A stretch of 64,000 nucleotides of DNA from Paraburkholderia dioscoreae. Lineage in GTDB: Bacteria > Pseudomonadota > Gammaproteobacteria > Burkholderiales > Burkholderiaceae. The stretch covers positions 434,001 through 498,000 of the forward strand of contig NZ_LR699553.1 of the NCBI RefSeq assembly GCF_902459535.1. The letters run 5' to 3'. Below, one piece after another: positions 59,172 to 64,000 of the stretch (the first letter of the stretch is position 1; every line of letters starts with the position of its first letter). The translations under genes were made by a program, and so were the position numbers. The notes below the pieces were generated by a model. It had not been told where the DNA came from. It searched no databases and saw only the letters and a program-made list of their open reading frames with translations.

Positions 59172-59816
59172 ATGACCCTCGCCGCCAAGCCATTCGCTGC
59201 TGCTGTCAATCATCTGCTCGCCCGCGAAACGTGGGCTCGTGAGCGCCTCGCCCCCTACGCGGGCAAGACCGCGAAGCTGTCCTGCCCGCCGGTCGTGCTG
59301 ATGCTGCTGGTGCAACCGGACGGCTATCTGAGCGCGGTCGCCGCCGCCGAGGCGCAACACTTCGACGTGACCATCGCGGTGCCGTCCGACGCGCTACCCG
59401 CTTTCGTGCAAGGTGGCCAGGCGGCGGTGATGAAGCACGTGAAGATCGAAGGCGACGCCGAATTCGCCACCGTGATCGCGAAGCTCGCCGAACATCTGCG
59501 CTGGGAGCCGGAAGAAGACCTGGCCAGGCTCATTGGCGACGGTCCGGCGTGGCGGGTGGCGTCGGTCGTGCGCACGGTGGGCGAACAGGTGCAGCGAACC
59601 GGGCGCAACCTGCTCGACACCGCCGCCGAATATCTGCTCGACGAGAATCCGCAGCTGGTGCGCCGCGCCGCGCTCGAGAACTTCAACGTCGAACTGGCCC
59701 GCGCGCGCGATGCACTAGCGCGCGTGGAAAAACGCATCGAGCGTCTTGAACAGAAGGTCGAAGCCTGCGGCGCCCAAGCGCCGGGCGGCGCCGCCATGTC
59801 GCGCGGCACGCGCTAG
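59172..59816 (+). CDS. ubiJ: Ubiquinone biosynthesis accessory factor UbiJ (SCP2-like)
   Basis: A 214-residue protein that carries an SCP2-type lipid-binding domain in the N-terminal half (SCPPVVLMLLVQPDGYLSAV, VKIEGDAEFATVIAKLAEHLRW) and a helical C-terminal part with GEQVQRTGRNLLDTAAEYLLDE and an end coiled coil (LARARDALARVEKRIERLEQ). It scaffolds the late Ubi enzymes and binds ubiquinone precursors. ATG 59172 gives a good N-terminus; TTG 59160 is possible. It lies directly between a terminator and ubiB, 15 bp before it. Confidence 0.9.
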   Translation: MTLAAKPFAAAVNHLLARETWARERLAPYAGKTAKLSCPPVVLMLLVQPDGYLSAVAAAEAQHFDVTIAVPSDALPAFVQGGQAAVMKHVKIEGDAEFATVIAKLAEHLRWEPEEDLARLIGDGPAWRVASVVRTVGEQVQRTGRNLLDTAAEYLLDENPQLVRRAALENFNVELARARDALARVEKRIERLEQKVEACGAQAPGGAAMSRGTR

Positions 59817-59831
59817 TCACCGGGCACAACT

Positions 59832-61409
59832 ATGCGTTTTCTGCGTTTCCTCAAGATTTTTTTCACGGTCATCCGCTTCGGTCTCGATGAGATGATGCTC
59901 AGCCGCGTCAACGACCGGCGCGTGCGTCTGCTGTTGCGCATCACCACCATCGGCCGCAAGTTCGACGAGCCGCCTGGCGTACGTTTGCGGCTCGCGCTGG
60001 AAAGCCTTGGGCCGATCTTCGTCAAGTTCGGGCAGGTGTTGTCCACCCGGCGCGATCTGTTGCCGGTGGATATCGCCAACGAGCTGGCCAAGCTCCAGGA
60101 TCAGGTGCCGCCGTTCGATTCGGCGGTGGCGATCGGGCTGGTCGAGAAGTCGCTCGGCGCGCCGGTCGACGTGCTGTTCGACGACTTCGAGCGGGTGCCG
60201 GTGGCGAGCGCCTCGATCGCGCAGGTGCACTTCGCCACGGTGAAGGCGGGGCAACACGCGGGCAAGGCTGTCGCCGTGAAGGTGCTGCGGCCGAACATGC
60301 TGCCGGTGATCGATTCCGACCTCGCCCTGCTGCGCGACATTGCCGTGTGGGCGGAGCGGCTGTGGGCCGACGGCAAGCGTCTGAAGCCGCGCGAGGTGGT
60401 CGCCGAATTCGACAAATACCTGCACGACGAACTCGACCTGATGCGCGAGGCGGCCAACGGCAGCCAGTTGCGGCGCAACTTCGCCGGGCTCGATCTGCTG
60501 CTGGTGCCGGAGATGTACTGGGAGTTCTGCACACCCACGGTGCTGGTCATGGAGCGCATGGTCGGCGTGCCGATCAGCCAGGTCGAGACGCTGCGCGCGG
60601 CGGGCGTGGATATTCCGAAGCTGGCGCGCGAAGGCGTCGAGATTTTCTTTACCCAGGTGTTCCGTGACGGCTTTTTCCATGCCGACATGCATCCGGGCAA
60701 CATTCAGGTGAGCCTCGACCCGGCGCATTTCGGCCGCTATATCGCGCTCGACTTCGGCATCATCGGCGCGCTGTCGGACTTCGATAAGAACTACCTCGCG
60801 CAGAATTTCCTCGCGTTCTTCAAGCGCGACTACCATCGTGTCGCCACGCTGCATCTGGAGTCGGGCTGGGTGCCGCCGACTACCCGCGTCGAAGAACTCG
60901 AAAGCGCGATCCGCGCGGTCTGCGAACCGTACTTCGACCGCGCGCTGAAGGATATTTCGCTGGGTCAGGTTCTGATGCGCCTGTTCTCGACCTCGCGCCG
61001 CTTCAACGTCGAGATCCAGCCGCAACTGGTGCTGCTGCAAAAGACCATGCTGAATGTCGAAGGTCTTGGCCGCTCGCTCGATCCGGAGCTGGATCTCTGG
61101 AAGACCGCCAAGCCGTACCTCGAACGCTGGATGAACGAACAGATCGGCCTGCGCGGCTGGTACGAACGCCTGAAGATCGAGGCGCCGCAGTGGAGCAAGA
61201 CGCTGCCGCAGTTGCCGCGCCTGATTCATCACGCGCTGGCCGAGCGCCACGACCACACGCGCGGTGCGAACGACGAAATGATCCGCCAGATTCTGCTCGA
61301 GCAGAAACGCACCAACCGGTTGTTGCAAGGCTTGCTGCTGTTCGGTGTGGCGGTCGGTGTCGGTGCGGCGCTGGCGCGGGTGTTTCTGGTGCTCGCTTAC
61401 GGCGGTTGA
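59832..61409 (+). CDS. ubiB: Ubiquinone biosynthesis kinase-like protein UbiB
   Basis: A 525-residue ABC1/ADCK-family atypical kinase needed for ubiquinone synthesis in vivo. The KxGQ motif is FVKFGQVLSTRRDLLP (about residues 57-72), the A-rich loop region is VASASIAQVHFATVK, the metal-binding loop is FHADMHPGNIQV and DFGIIG follows. Two C-terminal hydrophobic segments (about 495-520, LLQGLLLFGVAVGVGAALA) anchor it in the inner membrane. ATG 59832 is the usual start. It completes ubiE/ubiJ/ubiB in one region, as in many proteobacteria. Confidence 0.97.
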   Translation: MRFLRFLKIFFTVIRFGLDEMMLSRVNDRRVRLLLRITTIGRKFDEPPGVRLRLALESLGPIFVKFGQVLSTRRDLLPVDIANELAKLQDQVPPFDSAVAIGLVEKSLGAPVDVLFDDFERVPVASASIAQVHFATVKAGQHAGKAVAVKVLRPNMLPVIDSDLALLRDIAVWAERLWADGKRLKPREVVAEFDKYLHDELDLMREAANGSQLRRNFAGLDLLLVPEMYWEFCTPTVLVMERMVGVPISQVETLRAAGVDIPKLAREGVEIFFTQVFRDGFFHADMHPGNIQVSLDPAHFGRYIALDFGIIGALSDFDKNYLAQNFLAFFKRDYHRVATLHLESGWVPPTTRVEELESAIRAVCEPYFDRALKDISLGQVLMRLFSTSRRFNVEIQPQLVLLQKTMLNVEGLGRSLDPELDLWKTAKPYLERWMNEQIGLRGWYERLKIEAPQWSKTLPQLPRLIHHALAERHDHTRGANDEMIRQILLEQKRTNRLLQGLLLFGVAVGVGAALARVFLVLAYGG

Positions 61410-61432
61410 TTGCGATTTCCAGGAGGCATTTG

Positions 61433-62056
61433 ATGAGCGACCCCATCCAACCTGCCGTGCCCGACTTCGAGACACGCGATCCCAACTCGCCTGCTTTCTG
61501 GGACGAGCGTTTCGAGCGCCATTTCACGCCGTGGGATCAGGCGGGCGTGCCGGCCGCGTTTGAGTCGTTCGCCGCTCGCCACAGGGGCGCGGCTGTGCTG
61601 ATTCCGGGTTGCGGCAGTGCGTACGAAGCGGTCTGGCTGGCCGGGCAGGGCAACCCGGTCCGGGCCATCGACTTTTCAGCGGCCGCCGTCGCGGCGGCGC
61701 ATGAGCAGTTGGGTGCGCAGCACGCGCAACTGGTGGAACAGGCGGACTTCTTCACCTATGAGCCGCCGTTCACGCCCGCATGGATTTACGAGCGCGCATT
61801 CTTCTGCGCGTTGCCGCTCGCACGCCGCGCGGACTATGCGCGACGGATGGCGGATCTGTTGCCTGGCGGCGCGTTGCTCGCGGGCTTCTTTTTCCTTGGC
61901 GCGACGCCGAAAGGGCCGCCGTTCGGCATCGAGCGCGCGGAACTCGATGCGCTGCTCGCGCCGTACTTCGAATTGATCGAAGACGAAGCCGTGCACGATT
62001 CGATTGCCGTTTTCGCGGGACGTGAGCGCTGGCTAAGCTGGCGCCGCTGCGCCTGA
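61433..62056 (+). CDS. SAM-dependent methyltransferase, TPMT-like
   Basis: A 207-residue protein resembling the thiopurine S-methyltransferase group. FWDERFERHFTPWDQAGVP (about residues 22-40) and the SAM-binding loop VLIPGCGSAYEAVWLAGQG (about 55-73) are the family hallmarks; ADFFTYEPPFTPAWIYERAFFCALP follows. Substrates in bacteria include tellurite, selenite or thiol compounds. ATG 61433 follows AGGAGGCATTTG and lies 23 bp after ubiB, suggesting co-transcription. Confidence 0.87.
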   Translation: MSDPIQPAVPDFETRDPNSPAFWDERFERHFTPWDQAGVPAAFESFAARHRGAAVLIPGCGSAYEAVWLAGQGNPVRAIDFSAAAVAAAHEQLGAQHAQLVEQADFFTYEPPFTPAWIYERAFFCALPLARRADYARRMADLLPGGALLAGFFFLGATPKGPPFGIERAELDALLAPYFELIEDEAVHDSIAVFAGRERWLSWRRCA

Positions 62057-62186
62057 AAGTGCGGCAGTGGCGCATCACGGCGGCGCGGACGGGACTTGAT
62101 TCGACAGCGGCCGCCCCCACTTGAGCGGACGGTGGCCGCGTCGGGCGCTCGTCCCCAAAATCCGGGGAACGGGTATCGTTTGCGGC

Positions 62187-62192
62187 TATAAT
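62187..62192 (+). promoter_or_regulatory. Candidate -10 box for the FmdB-like gene
   Basis: A perfect TATAAT about 46 bp before the FmdB-like start, in the 182-bp gap after the methyltransferase gene. A GTCCCC-...-GGGGAAC hairpin at 62152-62171 lies just upstream. The -35 is weak. Confidence 0.35.
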
Positions 62193-62238
62193 TCAAGGCT
62201 TTGCAAGCGTTTACACGATTTCAGTAGGGAAAAGGATC

Positions 62239-62640
62239 ATGCCGATCTACGCTTATCGTTGCGAATCGTGCGGCTTCGGGAAGGATGTGCTTCAGAAGAT
62301 GAGCGACCCCCAGTTGACGCAGTGTCCCGAGTGCGGGAAAGACACTTTTCGCAAGCAGGTCACCGCTGCGGGCTTCCAGTTGAAGGGCTCCGGCTGGTAC
62401 GTGACCGATTTTCGCGGCGGCAACGGCGGCACGAGCGCGCCTGCCAAGCCCGACGCCAATGGCGCCTCGAATGGCGCCTCCGGCGAGAATGCGGGTGCCG
62501 ATAATGGCGCAGCGGCGCAATCCGTGGCCGCGGCGGGCGGTACGGCCGCCGCCGGTTCATCGAGCACGGTCGCAACGCCGTCCGCGCCTGCTGCCGCACC
62601 GGCCGCTTCGGCGAGTTCGAGCGGCTCCGGCAGCGCCTAG
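62239..62640 (+). CDS. FmdB-type zinc-ribbon protein
   Basis: A 133-residue protein. The first 50 residues form the FmdB zinc ribbon: MPIYAYRCESCGFGKDVLQK and LTQCPECGKDTFRKQVTAAGF, with two CxxC pairs at about residues 8-11 and 35-38. The segment FQLKGSGWYVTDF closes the domain, followed by a low-complexity alanine/serine/glycine tail that is probably disordered. Function unknown; related proteins are proposed regulators of formamidase-type genes. ATG 62239 follows GGGAAAAGGATC. Gene order fmdB-DUF502-aspS is conserved in Burkholderiales. Confidence 0.93.
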   Translation: MPIYAYRCESCGFGKDVLQKMSDPQLTQCPECGKDTFRKQVTAAGFQLKGSGWYVTDFRGGNGGTSAPAKPDANGASNGASGENAGADNGAAAQSVAAAGGTAAAGSSSTVATPSAPAAAPAASASSSGSGSA

Positions 62641-62647
62641 TGGGACT

Positions 62648-62665
62648 GCCGCCCTGCGGGGCGGC
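62648..62665 (+). repeat. GC-rich hairpin between FmdB-like and DUF502 genes
   Basis: GCCGCCC at 62648-62654 pairs with GGGCGGC at 62659-62665 around a 4-base loop, directly after the FmdB stop. No T tract follows, so it is more likely an mRNA-stabilising or processing hairpin than a terminator. Confidence 0.55.
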
Positions 62666-62715
62666 GCACACGCCGCGCGTTGGGCTTCGGCCCGTGCGGC
62701 TTTCTGGCGGTACAC

Positions 62716-63369
62716 ATGACGACGAAAAAAACGACGCTCAAATCGGTGTTCCTGACTGGCCTGCTGGTGCTGGTGCCTTTGGCCATCACGCTGTGGGTGC
62801 TCGGCCTGATCATCGGCACGATGGACCAGACGCTGTTGCTGCTGCCGGCAGCCTGGCAGCCGGAGCGGCTGTTTGGTTTTCGCCTTCCCGGTCTCGGCGC
62901 GGTGCTCACGCTGGCGTTCATCTTCGTTGTCGGGCTGTTGACGCAGAACTTCATCGGGCAGAAGCTCGTGAAGTGGTGGGAACTGCTGGTCGGTCACATT
63001 CCGGTGGTCGGCCCGATCTACACCAGCGTCAAGCAGGTGTCCGATACCCTGCTGTCGAGCAGCGGCAACGCGTTTCGCAAAGCGCTGCTGATCGAATACC
63101 CGCGCCGCGGCTCCTATACGATCGCGTTTCTGACCGGTATTCCGGGCGGCGACGTGCTCAACCATCTGAAAGAAGATCACGTCAGCGTGTATGTGCCGAC
63201 TACGCCGAATCCCACGTCCGGCTTCTTCCTGATGGTGCCGAGGAGCGAAGTGATCGAGCTCGACATGACGGTCGACGCTGCGCTCAAGTACATCGTCTCG
63301 ATGGGCGTCGTGGCGCCGTCCGCGCCGCCGGCGCCGGTGCGCCGCACGACAGTCGAGCCTCCGCTGTAA
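62716..63369 (+). CDS. DUF502 membrane protein
   Basis: A 217-residue protein of the DUF502 family, with two N-terminal TM segments: SVFLTGLLVLVPLAITLWVL (about residues 9-28) and LGAVLTLAFIFVVGLLTQN (about 57-75). A soluble part follows with HIPVVGPIYTSVKQVSDTL, the family signature, and GFFLMVPRSEVIELDMTVDAA. Function not known. The gene lies between the FmdB-like gene and aspS. ATG 62716 is preferred, since the open frame upstream begins in the hairpin region and lacks a ribosome site. Confidence 0.88.
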   Translation: MTTKKTTLKSVFLTGLLVLVPLAITLWVLGLIIGTMDQTLLLLPAAWQPERLFGFRLPGLGAVLTLAFIFVVGLLTQNFIGQKLVKWWELLVGHIPVVGPIYTSVKQVSDTLLSSSGNAFRKALLIEYPRRGSYTIAFLTGIPGGDVLNHLKEDHVSVYVPTTPNPTSGFFLMVPRSEVIELDMTVDAALKYIVSMGVVAPSAPPAPVRRTTVEPPL

Positions 63370-63390
63370 TGCCGGCGCGCCACGTTTCAC

Positions 63391-63405
63391 GCAGCGTTTC
63401 GCTGC
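63391..63405 (+). repeat. Small hairpin before aspS
   Basis: GCAGCG at 63391-63396 pairs with CGCTGC at 63400-63405 around a TTT loop, 41 bp before the aspS start. A GGCGCGCC palindrome lies nearby at 63374-63381. Probably part of the aspS leader. Confidence 0.35.
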
Positions 63406-63446
63406 AGCGCGCCGTTCAACCAATGCAAAACGAAAGACAAACATCA

Positions 63447-64000
63447 TGTCGATGAGATCTGAATACTGCGGTCTGGTGACCGAAGAACTGCTGGGCCAAT
63501 CCGTCTCGCTGTGCGGCTGGGTGAGCCGCCGCCGCGACCACGGCGGCGTCATCTTCATCGACCTGCGCGATCGCGAAGGCCTCGTTCAGGTCGTCTGCGA
63601 CCCGGACCGCGCGGAGATGTTCAAAGCGGCTGAAGGCGTGCGCAACGAGTTCTGCCTGCAGATCAAGGGCGTGGTTCGTGCGCGTCCGGAAGGCACCACG
63701 AACGCTGCGCTCAAGAGCGGCAAGATCGAAGTGCTGTGCCACGAGCTGATCGTGCTGAACCCGTCGATCACGCCGCCGTTCCAGCTCGACGACGACAACC
63801 TGTCGGAAACCACGCGTCTCACGCACCGCGTGCTGGACCTGCGCCGTCCTCAGATGCAGCACAACCTGCGTCTGCGTTACCGCGTCGCTATCGAAGTGCG
63901 CAAGTATCTGGACGCGCAAGGCTTCATCGACATCGAAACGCCGATGCTCACCAAGAGCACGCCGGAAGGCGCGCGCGACTACCTGGTGCCGTCGCGTACG
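63447..64000 (+). CDS. aspS: Aspartyl-tRNA synthetase, N-terminal part, cut by window edge
   Basis: Class II aminoacyl-tRNA synthetase that charges tRNA-Asp (and, in many beta-proteobacteria with GatCAB, also tRNA-Asn). About 184 of roughly 600 residues are present. The N-terminal OB-fold anticodon-binding domain is clear: VSLCGWVSRRRDHGGVIFID followed by LRDREGLVQVVCDP. RLTHRVLDLRRPQMQHNLRL and RYRVAIEVRKYLDAQGFIDI lead into the catalytic domain (motif 1, FIDIETPMLTKSTPEGARDY). The start is ATG 63447; ATG 63453 is two codons downstream. Confidence 0.97.

Noticed and set aside
59817..61475. 552-codon minus-strand frame opposite ubiB
   Set aside because: Antisense shadow of a conserved gene.

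Overview
The window is about 63% GC, densely coded, free of mobile elements, CRISPR arrays, rRNA or recognisable tRNA genes. It looks like the main chromosome of a Burkholderiales bacterium, most likely Paraburkholderia. The clues are protein sequence flavour, the order uvrA / MFS / ssb, the order ubiE-Tim44-ubiJ-ubiB-methyltransferase-FmdB-DUF502-aspS, and the large load of transporter plus GntR/LysR/MarR/RpiR catabolic modules. Both ends cut a gene: uvrA on the left (minus strand) and aspS on the right (plus strand).

1-6.7 kb: uvrA, an MFS exporter, ssb with a clear terminator, an ACS-family carrier, a VOC-fold protein and a GntR/UTRA regulator. The last two are divergent around a perfect 22-bp palindrome. 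6.8-19.6 kb: a catabolic island. On the minus side lie a GlcG/HbpS-like protein, a half-length MmgE/PrpD homologue, a full MmgE/PrpD enzyme and an MFS carrier. These diverge from a GntR/FCD regulator around an AGTGTCGACACT operator. On the plus side lies a run of MaoC hydratase, MFS carrier, second MmgE/PrpD enzyme, acyl-CoA dehydrogenase, CaiB-type CoA-transferase, GntR/UTRA regulator and CitE-like lyase. The enzyme set matches the logic of itaconate/C5-dicarboxylate breakdown: CoA activation, hydration, then lyase cleavage.

19.6-30.6 kb: a DUF4239 membrane protein, a chemoreceptor, then a minus-strand respiratory operon. This operon encodes a B-family (ba3-like) haem-copper oxidase (subunits I and II plus a 58-residue single-span protein) and three c-type cytochromes with seven CxxCH motifs in total. 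A LysR/MFS divergent pair follows. 30.9-38.7 kb: three tandem RcsB/BvgA-like response regulators, an aquaporin and a 1490-residue BvgS-like hybrid kinase, forming a candidate branched phosphorelay. 38.7-45 kb: a long non-coding gap with a candidate small RNA, a CHRD protein, an HSL-type esterase whose ribosome binding site sits in a hairpin loop, an EcsC protein, and an EmrB-type exporter followed by a MarR gene.

44-48.3 kb: a D-amino-acid module. A PLP D-amino-acid deaminase is divergent from an RpiR regulator, an N-acyl-D-amino-acid deacylase and RidA. 48.3-64 kb is mostly housekeeping: queF, a 5'-nucleotidase and ilvA on the minus strand; then a very large FAD/Fe-S oxidoreductase fusion, a HIT protein, a DUF971 protein, the ubiquinone genes ubiE, ubiJ and ubiB with a Tim44-like gene between, a TPMT-like methyltransferase, an FmdB zinc ribbon, a DUF502 membrane protein and aspS.

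The most unusual material is the three-member MmgE/PrpD island with its apparent pseudoenzyme, the three-regulator BvgS-like relay with an embedded aquaporin, and several small RNA-level or operator-like structures.
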